A DNA stretch of 64,000 nt from Lactarius indigo (GCA_025766275.1 JAFKAC010000045.1:62001-126000); one strand, 5' to 3'. Shown: positions 34,027 through 46,291, counted from the first letter of the stretch. Program-made: numbers and translations. Notes: generated by a model not told the origin, from the sequence alone.

Positions 34027-37000
34027 GCGCCTTCCTTCATAGTTTCCACTTTCTTTTCACGGGACAATTCTTCAAATGCATACGGACTAGCATACTACGC
34101 TCGTTTAGAACTGATAGACGATTGTTTTTTTTTCTCCCTCTGTCCTTTCCTTGGTGGTTTTTCTGGGTTCATTGATACATTTTTCTGGCGCCATCTCCTT
34201 CATTGCGTCGTATATCCCACTATGTTATATTACGGCTATTGTACCCCGAGCAATTCAATCGCTTCTACGTTAGAGCTCCATTGACAATGCGCCACCCTCT
34301 GAACAATGATGCTCGCGACCAATCGGGATGCTCCAGTACTCCTATAGTCGCCCCCATCATTGCCATGGGCGCAGCACTCGCGTACTTATGTTTTTGTGCT
34401 TTTTAACAACATCGCGCTTCCATTCACCTTATACATTGGAGTGTTTTAATAAATGACTAGGATATTGAATGCTTCTGAATACATTTTTTTTTTTGATATT
34501 CGTCGAAGCATCATGGGCCAGGGTGGCGTAGGATTGAACGCAGCAATTTCGCACATATCGGAAGCTTCGAGATGAGATTCGTCTTTTTGTCTTTGGGATA
34601 CTGGGACCGAAGTTACGGAGAAAGGAGGATTGTACATCACTGTCAGGTCGCCCCGAGAACAACGGGTGTCACTGACGAACCACCGGTAAACTCGCGCTCC
34701 CATACCCGCAATTCTGTATCACCACAATCACTACTGTACGAGTTCGCCCTCCGCCTTCACGCGCAGCTTCGCAGCGATTTACCCTTTTTCGTGTCTTTCA
34801 GTCAGCAACAGCAAACAGGTCATCAAATTAAAGAAGAAAAAAAACTTCATTCCGATGTCTTCCGCCTCCCAACAGCATTTAGTCCTCACTTCGTGCCAAG
34901 CTTCGCGTCTTTGTTCGCAGCGTGTCTCGAACACGAGCGTGACTTTTTTTTTTTTTAAATTTTTCGCCCTGCCCCTCGCGGTTCTCACACCCACCACTTT
35001 CTGGACACACGTGAGAGTTGCACGTCCTCGGAGTCCGGTCAGGCATTGACACCTCCGCAGTTCTGTGAATAAACGGCCAAAGAAGCGACACGAATGGAGT
35101 TTCAGTGATGGCTCCATGTTGTCCGAGGGGATTCCCCATGCATGACGGCCCCGTCGCCCCCACGCGCATTTCCCCATGCACTCCGTAACTTACAGCGGCG
35201 TTGACAGAATCTAACCTTTTTCGGGCGCTTCTATCGTCCTCGATGAAGAAGGAATTCTTTTCTTGTGGAGAACATGCGGGGGTGGGAATGGAAAGGAAGA
35301 CAACGCCGGTGGACGTGGAGAGCAGCAACGTAGTCCATGAGTGAGGAAGTGCGAGTGCCCATCCGTCGAGGGCCAATCGGGGAGCCAGTGCCGAACCCGA
35401 ACGCTATCTCTCAAATTAAATGCCACTCGACGCTCCCTATCGCACATCGAAGCACAAAGCGAGTGCATCGGTCGAGGAAGCAGCACTGCATAGATTCGTC
35501 CGCGAGCGAGTACCCTCGGACAGCATGTGGATCAAGTCTTGAAAGGAAGCTGCACGTACTGAATGAAGCGCTTCAAAGTCTGAAGCGCGCGACACTCTCT
35601 TGGGCACGTGACCGTGTCCGCCACCGGGGAGACCGGTTCTCCGATTCCGAGATCCCCCCCCGACGGTCCGCTACTGTATCCTGTTTCTTGTTCATTCATC
35701 ACGAAGCGAAGCGTGCAAACTTCAAAGCGAAAGTGGGAACTCCCGCGAAATAGACAGGCAAATTTACCTGCACAGTCCGCTCCCACCGGTCTCTGCATAC
35801 CCGGCGAAGCAGCTCAATGGGCACCAATCCGTAAGCTAATCCGAGTCAACGGCCAGTTCCACCCGTAGCCGGCATTCGCCATGCCCATTCAAGTTGGCCA
35901 CATCATGGATAGGTAGGCAGCTCCATAGCTCGTTTTATCCATACGACTTGCATCGCCCCACAGCGCGATCTCCAGCCTGAAAATTGTCTGTGAGGTTATT
36001 TGCATTCGTTCTCAAAACCACAAGCTTCCTACGGCTGTAATTCCCGTCGCCTGTTAGCGATCGATAGAAGCTCACTCAGTCTCTGGTGTCTTCTTTTCCC
36101 AATCATGATCGTCAATTTGAACCCTTGAAGCTTGACGTCTTGACACGCGCACAGTAAGTTCAGTATCTCTGGGACATGACGCATCGGATTCGTGTCATTG
36201 CGGTCACTCTTGCAGAGTCCTGATCGGAATGGAAGCGACCGCACCTTTCCTGTACTCGCAGTTTTATGACGTTCCCCCAATAATTTGTCCATCTTAGGGC
36301 GGATGGGACCCGGCGAGTACAGGATTACGACACGCATGCACTTTTTGCACGTTTCGCGCATGCGACAAGCCCGAGCGGTGCACCTGTCATCTAAGATAGA
36401 AGGGCTGAGTGACAGAAGCGTGTTCCGTGCTTCTCCCGAATATCGAACAAGGGCCATCATATGCACGTCTCAGCCAATGGCTAACGTCCTGAGTTGGCCG
36501 CTATCCGATTCGTTATACTTACCCACCTCGTGGGCACGACTAACGATGCACAAGACTGTCAATAGTGTGCGCACCGGATGACGTCCACGGTGCATCTCCG
36601 GCAGCACCGTGACCCTCAATGATGGCCCCTGATGGCAGTATTGTTAGTTCACCATCAACATCGAGTCCATCAACAGCTGGCAACGAATGTTTACGACGTC
36701 AGGCGCCTCCATCCAGTCGTCCCTGGCCTCAAGGCCTTACATCCGCACAAAGAGCGGCATTGAGAAGCTTGTTCGGGGCGTGGGTGAGGTAACCAGGCAC
36801 TGTCACATTTGCTCGTTTCCGGTCCCAATCCATTTGTCTGATAGCGAACGATGTAGACTAGGCCAGAATACCATGATTACCTGGAGCAGGGAGGAAGGAC
36901 CGTCCACCGCGTGCTTTGTGTGAAATGGGCACAATAGAGATACGGCGTTTCTGCTAGAATCGGCAGAACTTGGGCCATTGTATCCCTTTCGTCACAATGA

Positions 37001-37543
37001 TCTTCTTGTTCTCCCAAGTCCCCTGTGCCCAATTCCCCCGATTTTTTGTTATTCAGCGATAACGCATCGTACCATCACAGCTGACAAGAGAGATGCAGAT
37101 ACGTCCTCAGATATGAAAGTGGATCCATGACAGAATCACAAGAAATATCCGTAAGCACGCACAGCCTGTCGCCCAGGCCCTATGATAGGTCGAATGCAAC
37201 AGGCACACAAGAGGTAATGAGGCTTGATGATTGTTATCATAGCGAGGGTAAAGTGATGAGCATTTGTGAGGACGGTTACAAATCTAGAACCGCTTCGAAT
37301 TGGATAGCATAACAAACCCATTTGGTATGGCTGGAAAGAAATGAACGATATCTTGTCCCGTGTAATTCAGTTGGCCCTCTCCTAGAATTTCGAAATCAAG
37401 GAACACACGTTGATAAACAGGCGCTTGGGGGTGACATTCGAATAGGGTGCTTCCAATGGGTGTGTGTCTGCGCTTCATGAAAACGTGGGTGGAGGTCACC
37501 GTGATGCAGTGGAAGAACATATCAACCCGTAACATCACTTTTG
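34027..37543. other. Gene-poor intergenic stretch
   Basis: The first part is the 3' flank of the GH16 gene, with a T12 run at about 34484-34495 and a T14 run at about 34944-34957. Several overlapping frames (for example on the minus strand at 34879-35376 and 36029-36466) have no recognisable domain and no support from composition or splice structure. I see no further gene. Confidence 0.4.
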
Positions 37544-37789
37544 AAGAGGCGACCCGAATTTTTTTTTTTTTTTTTTTTTGAACCATGTTTATTCCGGGAC
37601 AGTACAGCTAATACAAGACCGGTCTTCAACACCCTACAGAGCGAAATTTAGGAGAGGTAACGTAAACTGAGTCACGTGTATCGAATTGTAGTAGGTAATT
37701 GAACCACCTCGCTAGAGGAAGGCTGGGAACCGAAGGATAGAAGGGTAGCATACCGCGCAATGAAAGACTAGCAAGAGGCGACCCGAATT
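37544..37789 (-). mobile_element. Small retroposed insertion with 17-bp target-site duplication
   Basis: A perfect 17-bp direct repeat, AAGAGGCGACCCGAATT, occurs at 37544-37560 and again at 37773-37789. Immediately after the first copy is a T run (T at 37559-37579 in total), then about 193 bp, then the second copy. Read on the minus strand this is a short sequence that ends GGAATAAACATGGTTC followed by about 19-21 A. That is a poly(A) tail preceded by an AATAAA-like signal, flanked by a target-site duplication. The arrangement is diagnostic of LINE-type reverse-transcription insertion of a polyadenylated RNA. The body has no open frame and no clear tRNA-like A/B boxes, so a truncated mRNA retrocopy is preferred to a SINE, but not proven. 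Confidence 0.72.
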
Positions 37790-37849
37790 CGAACTGCAAT
37801 TTCACCACATGACTTCTAACTTATAAGTTACGAGGGGGATTAGTGTATA

Positions 37850-37921
37850 TCCGTTATGGTGCAACGGTTAGCATACCTCGCTTTCACCGAGGAGGCCGGG
37901 GTTCGACTCCCCGTAACGGAA
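37850..37921 (+). tRNA. tRNA-Glu (anticodon TTC)
   Basis: Cloverleaf by eye: acceptor stem TCCGTTA pairs with TAACGGA; D arm with AACGGTTA; anticodon stem CCTCG/CGAGG with 7-nt loop CTTTCAC, giving anticodon TTC (reads GAA); T arm GGGG-TTCGACT-CCCC. No intron. The discriminator base is A. B-box GGTTCGACTCC is perfect. It lies 60 bp downstream of the retroposed insertion. Confidence 0.95.
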
Positions 37922-37944
37922 TATATTTTTGTATTTTTTTCTTT
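37922..37944 (+). terminator. RNA polymerase III terminator of tRNA-Glu
   Basis: T5 and T7 runs directly after the tRNA, as expected for Pol III termination. Confidence 0.75.
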
Positions 37945-38394
37945 CGTCTTCACTCAAGTGGGGCTACTTCCTATCGTCTCTCCCAGACACCACAACATAA
38001 AACAAACCATATGACATCATGTGGGTCTCCGCAGGTCGTACGCCGAAAAAACTGTCTGAGACAGCAAAAACCTGTCTTCCATGTCACGGTAGCCTCGAGG
38101 CTTCACAATCACTCAAGACGAGTCATTTGGTCGAATAGAAGGAATGTTGCCATGACGATGCAATGACGGCGCTGAAGGGCCAAAACAGAAAGTTACTATA
38201 TCTAACGGGTACTAAAAAAAACGGTCAACTATATGACATGACAAGGTAATATCCACGTCCGGATCCGACTTCGACGGAAATGCGTGTGGTCTTCTACCTG
38301 GCAGTCAAGGTTGCTCTTCGAGACATTAGGAACTCATCTATGACCGAGTGCACAAAAGCCTGCTTCCATTTGCGTCTTCGCTAGGTTCTGCGTT

Positions 38395-39487
38395 ATCTTG
38401 ACGACGCAAGCCTGAGAGGAGACGTCTCTCGAGTTGTCGTGTTTTTGCAAAGTCAGTCTAACTCCTTCCATTCCACTACGTGAGTTGTCCTTCGCGCGCT
38501 GGCTTCTTTATCTTCGACGCGCCTTGCTATCCTCGCGTTTGCAATTACAGTATTACTCGAATGGTCCAAGTGTCTCATTTTCAAAAGCTATGCCAGTGAC
38601 GCTGACATGCGCTTGGCAGCGCAATTCTCAGAACGTCAAGGTCTGGCACGACATGGAGTCCAATTTCCTCCAGTCCGCTATCCTATCATGGTGGCTTCGA
38701 TTCGCAACCGCCATGCCGTCATATCTGTACTCAGGGCATAGCGACGCGCGCTGATGGCGTTCATACCACCCGTGTCGTCGATGTCCGTCCCTGCTCTAAC
38801 GAAACTCGGTATCGCCTCATCAACGGTCTTGGCACATCTGTCCTCGATGATGGTTGGTCGTTTTTTCCCGCCTTGCCTCGCTACTAGTTGACATTGCCAT
38901 TTGCTGTCAATTTACGGGAAGTCTCCGGACCCGCCGGCCCAAGTGCGTGGCTAGGATAGCGTGCTCGCCACCCGACCGCGTTTTGGGGTATACTGTTATG
39001 GCGTATTCCGAGAATGCCGGCGAAGTGCTGAGCGACATCGAGCACAGCCGGCGGTGTCGCGATTGGTTCACCCCTGGCGGATCACGCACACCGGAGCCGC
39101 CGCTCCCCTTCCCCCTCAAAGAGGGCTTTCTTCACCCAGACCTCTGCACGAATTCAAGGAGCAGGGCGATACTCTATCGTCAGCAGAAAATTCCTGATTT
39201 GTTCTTGTCGTCGATTTATGTTGGGGCAGTTGGCGTGCGCGTTGTGTGGCCTAGTGGATTCATTCCTCGATCACGTCACGCGGAATGAAAATTAGGGGAG
39301 GGAGCTGGATACCCTGCTTTCTGTTGTTCTGCAGAGGCCATCCAGGATCTCTCGCGCTCAGGCCAGATTAATGCATGCCTTACAGGTAAATGGCGGAGTC
39401 ACGCACGCAAGATGGGTCGGCCCTTCATCTTTCTACCTCCAGATGTTCGATATCGTACCCGCGATCCTGCCCTGCCCACTACCTAGA
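38395..39487 (+). pseudogene. Decayed gene of unknown family
   Basis: Stretches of convincing protein text follow one another in different frames. They are YLDDASLRGDVSRVVVFLQ (38394 on); LLEWSKCLIFKSYASDADM, RLAAQFSERQGLARHGVQF and MVASIRNRHAVISVLRA (about 38552-38740, then TAG); DGVHTTRVVDVRPCSNETRY and RLINGLGTSVLDDGW (about 38755-38858); LVDIAICCQFTG; then GYTVMAYSENAGEVLSDIEH and DWFTPGGSRTPEPPLP (about 38985-39100). After CTGCAG near 39335 come EAIQDLSRSGQINACLTG, KWRSHARKMGRPFIFLPP and DVRYRTRDPALPTT, then TAG at about 39484. Some changes could be introns (CTGCAG acceptor, ATTACAG acceptor near 38550), but at least two frame changes have no usable splice sites. I recognise no domain. 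Most likely a pseudogene of a formerly multi-exon gene. Confidence 0.45.
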
Positions 39488-41492
39488 ACTTTCTTGTAGA
39501 CCTGAAAACTGCGCACTCCCCCTTCCTTTCCGTGGTGAACTCTGATCTCTCTTCATCGTAAATGTTTTTCTATGTTGTAGCTTTTTTGACTCTATATGGA
39601 GAATCGCCTGCTCACCCTATACCAGCGTGGTCCTTATTCGTTTGTACCCCCCCCCCCCCCTTTTTTTTTCTTGCCATGGCTCTACAAATGGGGGCGTTTT
39701 GCCGCGGTTCTGCTGTATGTCCCTACTACGGTTCTGCTCCTGACACCAACAACAGGTGACACCGCCGACAAGGAGGAAGATTCATCGTAGCAAACTTGTA
39801 TCATACAGCTGCACAAGAAAGAAAGCCTTTCTACACCATCTGCACCAGCACCAACAATTCTCCCCATTGTACATCGAAAGTTACTCCAAGTTGCAAAAAC
39901 GCTTCACTATTGATGGCATTAGCACGTGTCCGACATAGAATGTAGCGCTTATGGAGAATCTGGTGGTGACGCCGCTGGCGACCCATCGGCGTCAGGTGAC
40001 GTGTTCAGTTGGAGGTGAGCATTCTCATGTCGAAATGCGAGGAGAACATGCAGAGGACATTCGTGCATATGCAGAGAGGAAGCAGACCACGTATGTGTAA
40101 CTTATCATTTCTGTTCTTCGCTTACAGTAGTCATCTATGGAAATATGAGCTACAGGATCCGTTCGTCGTATGCGCGTGAACTGTTGTGGACAGAGGGTGG
40201 ATCGGGTTGACAAGGTGAACGTGAAGTGAGTAGCCAAATTCCAAGTCACAAAGGCTCAAGTCGAAAGGAAATTGGAAGGCGAGTTTTAGGAGTCGAATGA
40301 TGAGATTGCATGTTCCAGAGACTCGTGACGAAATGCGCGCAAAAAATAGGAGTAGACACGAGATAGAAGAACCCAGATATATCTGTAGACTCGTTTAAGT
40401 CGTCCAGAGGTGTACTGTAAAGGTTAGCAACGACGATGCAGAAATAGTAGGAAATCACTAAGGAAGAGGGACAAGTTATGTTTGAAGCAATGGAGAATTA
40501 GAGTTGATTCGGACAAGGATTAGGAACTAATTGGAGGTTGCGAAGTGTGAGGATGAAAGCGAGTTGGGTGTCTTTGACTTCGACCAAACCTGAAGAGCTT
40601 CTAAGTCACACAGGAGAGGTTAGAATAAGGGAACCGACGATGACTCTATTGAACGAGAAATCGAGACCTGTGTATACAGAACGTAGTACAGTACCTAGGG
40701 TCAAATGAAGCCAAAAAAAAAATAAAGTCGAGAATTGAGAAGAGGTACCACTAAAGTGGGGAATAGTAAATAAAAGGTAGAACGAAATCGACGAACGAAA
40801 TAGCGCCACGAAATAATGAAGCATGGCTAAAACAACGACGCCGATGATAAGAACCTGTGCGAACTAAGAGTACAAACGAAGGTGAAAAAAACCCGAGACA
40901 ACAGGGACATAAACGAAAACGCACTGGAAGGCACAAGGCCAACGGTGTCGTCGACGAAATATCGACAAGATGGAAGGGTTGGATAGTCGCTTAGAAAATA
41001 TTTGAGGTTGAAGATGAAAGAACAATAGTGTTGGCGTCGACTCCATGACCGATTTTGAGCCCATACTGGAATATGTCAGCGCCAAACGGAGATCGAAGGG
41101 AACAGGGGAGGAAAGAGACACGCAAGCAACGACATACTAGGGTGAGATGGGGGGAAAGGATGAAGAAAGACTTGAGGCAAGATGGGGACCCATCACGCGA
41201 CGGACAACTAAACAGAGCTATGGGAAGGCTCGGAACAGATGGTGCACCGGGAATAGGTAGATGAATCCCGAAGGACAGGGCCTAGGTTGCTGGTGGGGGC
41301 CAAAAACTCTAATAATTGGGACTCGGTGCCTTGATGCGGAGGGACGTAAATCATGCGAATGAAAGAAAGGATAAGCGTCACATTGGATCTGAAGGTTTGG
41401 TGCTCGGGCCAGACTTGCGTCGCAGCCACGAGCTGGTTCCAAAGGCCACGGAATTCCTGCTGAAGTTCAGGTACGGCAGTTTTGACGTTCAG
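39488..41492. other. Gene-poor stretch with a C/T homopolymer block
   Basis: Contains about thirteen C followed by nine T near 39647-39669. The region 40.0-41.1 kb is low-complexity and A/G-rich on the plus strand. No gene supported. Confidence 0.45.
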
Positions 41493-42329
41493 TTAACACG
41501 CAACGTACAATGAGTTGCGAAATACTTTATGTGAGTCTGAACCAGGATGTGCGGCATATAATTCCCACGCGAGCTGAACGAGGTTACGGATTTTGACGCC
41601 ATTGCACTGTTCACGGTGCTGGGAAAAGAGAGCTTCCGACCATTCCAACCTTCGCTGGATTATTCCGGCCCAATACTCGTCTGATTGGTAATCCTCAAGG
41701 CGGTTGATGGCGACTGCGATGATACACCTCGCAAGGGAACGAGTATTCAGGTCGTCATCGTCGGCGTGCTGGTCTGCAAGGAGAACAAGATTGACGGACT
41801 TGAAAGTGGCGGATTCTGTGGAGCAGAGAGCATGATAGAAAGTGCGCTGAGGAAGGTACAGATCAGTCCGCATCGCCATTAGGCAGACCTCGATTCGTTA
41901 TTGCCCTGTCGTGAGATCGGATGATGACAAGCAATTCATGAAAGCCACAATTTGCCTTGAGGACTTTGTCAGTATTCGCCCGTCAGAGGATTTGGGCTGG
42001 GTCTTTTACCCATGTTGATTTATAGAAAACAGGGATTCCTGTTAGAAACCGCTCTAGCTCTTGTTCGTGAGTCAGAGAATGGAGAAGCCATGACATCGCT
42101 CCCGCGTCGAGTGTCAAAGTACGAGTAAGAATATCCTTTTCAACCTCCCGTAGCTGTATGGTCAAGCCAGTAGACTACGGGGGGCAACAGTTGGTACGGC
42201 CATCAAAGCTCCATGAAAAAGGGCAGAGAGAAGGTATAACACATCGACGACCACAAAGATGGGCGGATCACTAATTATAGGAAAATTGAGCCCGCATAGG
42301 AAAATAATGATAGACGCGTGAAAGACCAT
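41493..42329 (-). pseudogene. DUF6535-type membrane protein remnant
   Basis: On the minus strand, three pieces occur in the order expected for the mushroom DUF6535 family. A hydrophobic piece is MVFHASIIIFLCGLNFPIIS then FVVVDVLYLLSALFHGALM (42329-42165). A middle piece is LDAGAMSWLLHSLTHEQELE then RFLTGIPVFYKSTWVKDPAQ (ORF 41983-42165). A third piece is LMAMRTDLYLPQRTFYHALC then ARCIIAVAINRLEDYQSDEY (to 41493). Between the second and third pieces the protein text IVAFMNCLSSSDLTTGQ is in another frame and followed by TAA before RIEVCLMAMRTD. So at least one frameshift and one stop break the gene. The N-terminal part is not visible. The family assignment rests on remembered family pattern. Confidence 0.5.
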
Positions 42330-42425
42330 ATTTAAAATCTAAGGAATAACGGAATAAACACGAGAAATTTGTCCTGCGTTATACATTCTCGAATATGTGC
42401 ACTCTTAGGCGGACTATACTGTAGC

Positions 42426-42935
42426 TCAGTCAAGAGCGTGTATCAGCGCACCCATTCTTGAGCCAGGGTTGCGGCACACCCAAGGCTCATCGTCAAGCTT
42501 GTAAACCATTGAAAACTCGGGTATGGCTGCTAGAGTGGGAGGAGACGGTTCCGATGAAACAAAAGAACTGTTTAGACTAATCTGGAGTTGGTAAAATTGA
42601 GTAAGGTAGAAGGCCGAGATGCAAAATAAGACTGTGACAAGAATCCCGCGACGGTAGCTAAGACCAAACCACTCTATCGTGCAGTGGTTTGGCCAGACCT
42701 GAATTACGTTAAGTGATGAAAGAGACACGATGACCCACAAGGAGCACAATGCCATTTGTATTCTCTCTCTAGTTCTGGATGAGTTTCGAGTCCGACTCGT
42801 AGGTTTTTCATTGAACATGGAGAATAGGATGTCGGATCCATCGGCGAAATTGATCCCCGCCTGTGATGAATTGTCGTCCGGCTTGGGTAGAATTCGGTCT
42901 TGTGAATCACTTGGAGAACCTGCTATGGTGAGCAC
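42426..42935 (-). CDS. Hypothetical protein with two membrane segments
   Basis: Open frame of 169 codons with an acidic N-terminal part (MLTIAGSPSDSQDRILPKPD) and two hydrophobic stretches (MALCSLWVIVSLSSLNVIQV; GILVTVLFCISAFYLTQFYQ). It lies just upstream of the DUF6535 remnant on the same strand and might be part of the same decayed gene, but I cannot match it to that family. Domain and function unknown. Confidence 0.3.
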   Translation of the reverse strand: MLTIAGSPSDSQDRILPKPDDNSSQAGINFADGSDILFSMFNEKPTSRTRNSSRTRERIQMALCSLWVIVSLSSLNVIQVWPNHCTIEWFGLSYRRGILVTVLFCISAFYLTQFYQLQISLNSSFVSSEPSPPTLAAIPEFSMVYKLDDEPWVCRNPGSRMGALIHALD

Positions 42936-45422
42936 TCATAGAAATGGTGATGAAGATAGGTTGAGACTGCTCACCTACAATCGCGGCTTCATTAGACACA
43001 TGACTGGAAAGAGGGAGGTGGATACATTGGTGGCCAGGAGACATGATAAACGGAGGCTGAAGGGAATGGTTTCGAAGAAGAGGAGTGCGGCGGCCCTTCT
43101 TAATGTTGCACCAGCATGCCCTATTATAAACTCAGAAACACGCCTCGCCAACTTTCCAAGGGTTCTGCGCCGCTGCACCACCAATTCTCACCGCGCACCA
43201 GTAATCTTTGCTGCCAATTTCCAGGGAAGTCTCTGGACCGGACCCAAGTGGCCGACAGCAGGGCTGAGTCGTAGCAGCCACCGGGCCATCTTTGCGTGTG
43301 CTCTCCTATAGTTCTCCTATCCATGGAGGGGTTCCCTGCGGCGCCGGAGGGGAAACGGCGCGTAGTCCACATACACGCTAGTAGTTAGCAGCATCCAAAT
43401 AAATTGTGAGGCTGCATAGAGAGTGGGCGAAAGCACTTCGTGCTTCTCGATCGAGGATGACGCCGTGAGGGGTTGGTTCACTTATCCGAGGCGAGGTCAC
43501 GGCGGACGGGCGGGGCCATCCCGGATCGAGTCGATGAGAGGCATGAGCCATATCATAGCAAGATAACTGGGCGTAGCGAGCGGGAAAAATTAAAGTGTTC
43601 TGGTTGTCTGAACCAGTCGAAGACTTTGGGCTGATGCATGGTGGCACGGAAAAGAAGAAAGAGCGCTTAGCGCGAGAGCGAGCGTGTGACTTCGTGCTCA
43701 CCGGCGTTCACCCCACATTGGCACCCACATGATCTTACTTGCTTCACCCACCCCTTTCCCTGTCCCGCCGCTCAGGATGCGCGATCAAGTTCTCGCCGAC
43801 ATCGTGAGCAGAGGGGGCAGGCAGACAGGGGAGGCGGAAGCTCGCAGCAATGCTAACTCTTTCGTATGCTCCCACCTCTCAGGCTTCGCCGTCCATCCTC
43901 CGGCTCGAAACTGTTTCTCGATGCCGCAAATTCGAAATCCCCTATGTGCGCACCATCACATTATGCACAACGACCTCGAGCGTTCAGTATCCTATAGCGA
44001 GGTGCGACCCACTGGCAGAGCTCACCGCAGACCGAGACCCTTTGAGAACTACACCACTCTCGAGTAAGACCTTTTCAGGGGGCGAGTAAAGTGGGATCGT
44101 GATTTCGGACGTTAGAGTCTGCACCCTTTCCAACGAATTAACGCAAAGTCTCAAGATTGTATGGTGCAATATACAAAGCAGAGGTATTGATAGTGTATGG
44201 TGTGTTCACGTCGGAACCACGCCCAATGAGTGACTGTGCGATCATCAGGTCAGGCATGCATAATATAGGGGTCTCTGTGGTAACGATCATCCTCGGGTGA
44301 TCCTGAGTCCTGGGAGCGTGACATGATTTGCCATCATTCTGCTATATTTGCCAGAATCATACGGGACCATACCTCCGGAGTTGACGGTGCATTTGAGACC
44401 AACTGCCTAATCTCTAGTTTCTGGCCTGACCCAGGCCGAAGGGTCCAGCGGGATCGAAGACCCGTTGGGTGGCATCTTGTGCGTGAAGTGGTGCTACGAT
44501 TCTGAACTTGGCACGACGCGCCCAGAGCTGAGCAGCGTAAAATGCAGGAGGAAGGTTCACGATCAATCGTGGCCTTGTGGACGCTCCCATCAATGCTAAT
44601 CAAGACAGCAAGACAGGCACGTGGGATCTTTGAGTGGGCCAACTTGAAAGGAATGTGGCACCGCAAGATCCGATTCACGAGGCAGTCATGATACCCACAG
44701 AGGCGTGCGTGGAGACGACGGTGGCTGCTGCTGCTGCTGCCCTGCCAACACAACCCGACATCTTTGCGCAATCAGGTTCAGTGAGAATGGCAGAACATGA
44801 AACAGATTGATAGCAGAGCTGGACAAGAAAAGAGATATCATCTCGTCATGGGCGTCCTAAGTAAATTAGTATGCCATCGAGGCCAACCCGGCATTGCACG
44901 ACTCAGACCCTTGCAACAGTAGAGTAGGAGCCCTTTCACCTGAAGCTTCCTGTAACGCAGTTTGTGCCCAACAGAGCATGTTGCCAGGGAATCAGTGTGG
45001 GGCGTCAACCGAACTCCTGATAGTTCCATGACAAGGAGGCATCACATCTTATTCAAATATGATACTTGCCTTCACTTCTTCCCACCCCGGTCTGTACTTT
45101 TCCTTCACTTCCTCAGTTCGTTAGTACACCGTTATTCCAAAGACAGAAGTTTGAATTCAACTCGATACCGACATCAAACAGCAACAACCAAAAAAAAAAC
45201 AAGGTGATAAATTGTGATGTGGATGTCGACTCTTTTCAGCAGAGTCATTGGATACTATGTCGGTCCAAAAGATGTATGAGGAATATGTGAATGTGCACAG
45301 CAGCCCAATCAACCACCCAAGTAAAACAGCACGGAAACTAATAAAACAGAACATATGAACGTTCAATTCAACAAATTGCCATGTGGTGGATGACCTGTTC
45401 CCCACCCAAATTCACCCCTTAT
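42936..45422. other. Gene-poor stretch
   Basis: Several frames without recognisable content. There is a short (GCT)5 run near 44726. An Arg/Leu-rich minus-strand frame at 42975-43184 with one hydrophobic stretch could belong to the decayed membrane gene downstream. Nothing else is supported. Confidence 0.4.
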
Positions 45423-46204
45423 TCAAAGACAGATAGGCTTAACAATCGGATAGAGAGGAGACGGGATACAAAATTGCTCGTAGCGTTTGATGGTATCTCC
45501 AACAGACTTGTCGAGGTCGTCCTGGTCCTGTGTCACAGGACCAATGGAGCAGGAAATCAAGTTGATCATGGAGAGAGCAAATTTCTTTCATTTGCAAAAA
45601 TGTTAGTCAAAAATTATATGATGGAAATGGAATGAACCCACGTCAATGATGTTCTCAAGAGCTCTGAGAGCAGCTAAAATTGGTGAAGTCACCGCAAACT
45701 GAGCGAAGTACGAATGTTTGCTTATGACGGTGGACAGGAGTACTTGATGAACCGTCACGAACTACGGACAATCAATGGGGCTGATGTGAAAGATTCATAA
45801 AATAGGATGAAGCACTGCCTACATCTTTCAGAGCCGCGACGATCACTAATGCAGCCGCTGGACAGTCGACAAAAGGTAGAGTAGCCTGCATTGCGTCGAT
45901 ATCAGCAGTAATGTTACTGATGATGATCTGGAAGTCATCTGCCAATTTCTGCTCAAAAAATTGAATCATTATTCCACGTTCATACCAGATGTCCTCAACG
46001 AACCTTAGCAATGTTGGGGACAATGGCAGGAAGCTGAGGAGGGGGTGTAGTTGAGAGCGGTGTGAGCGCGTCGTTGGCGTCCCTAGAAACCTGGGTCACA
46101 ACGCCAATATTGGTAACAATTTGTTGGGGGGTCAATGCAGCAAGTGCGCCTTGAGAGATGAAGGCAACAGAGGCGACGGCAGCGATGAGGCGACGGAACA
46201 ACAT
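45423..46204 (-). CDS. Secreted HsbA-like protein (hydrophobic surface binding)
   Basis: Minus-strand gene of about four exons, roughly 190 residues, ATG at 46202-46204. The N-terminus MLFRRLIAAVASVAFISQG followed by ALA is a signal peptide. The mature part starts LTPQQIVTNIGVVTQVSRDA. Exon 1 is exactly 67 codons (46204-46004). Then come KLADDFQIIISNITADIDAM after a GTTCGT...GAGCAG intron, VDCPAAALVIVAALKD, FVTVHQVLLSTVISKHSYFA with ILAALRALENIID, and a last exon with GPVTQDQDDLDKSVGDTIKR, ending TGA at 45423. Helical, alternating polar/hydrophobic segments with few Cys match the HsbA family (PF12296), which coats hydrophobic surfaces and recruits secreted hydrolases in Aspergillus. Role here inferred; it is not a classical eight-Cys hydrophobin. 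The last exon borders are approximate. Confidence 0.7.
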
Positions 46205-46291
46205 GGCGATGATTTCGATGAGGCAAGTCTTGGAAAGTAGCAACTAAAGTGGGGTAAGAAGCTGCTGAGGATTCGACGAAGAACGGACCCA

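Noticed and set aside
36029..36466. 145-codon minus-strand frame as a gene
   Set aside because: Basic, Cys- and Arg-scattered composition with no domain, signal peptide or splice-consistent extension; length is compatible with chance.
37580..37772. tRNA-derived SINE with A and B boxes
   Set aside because: A GGTTCAATTACC B-box-like text and a TAGCGAGGTGG A-box-like text occur on the minus strand, but they are adjacent rather than 30-40 nt apart, and the 3' end has an AATAAA signal typical of Pol II transcripts.
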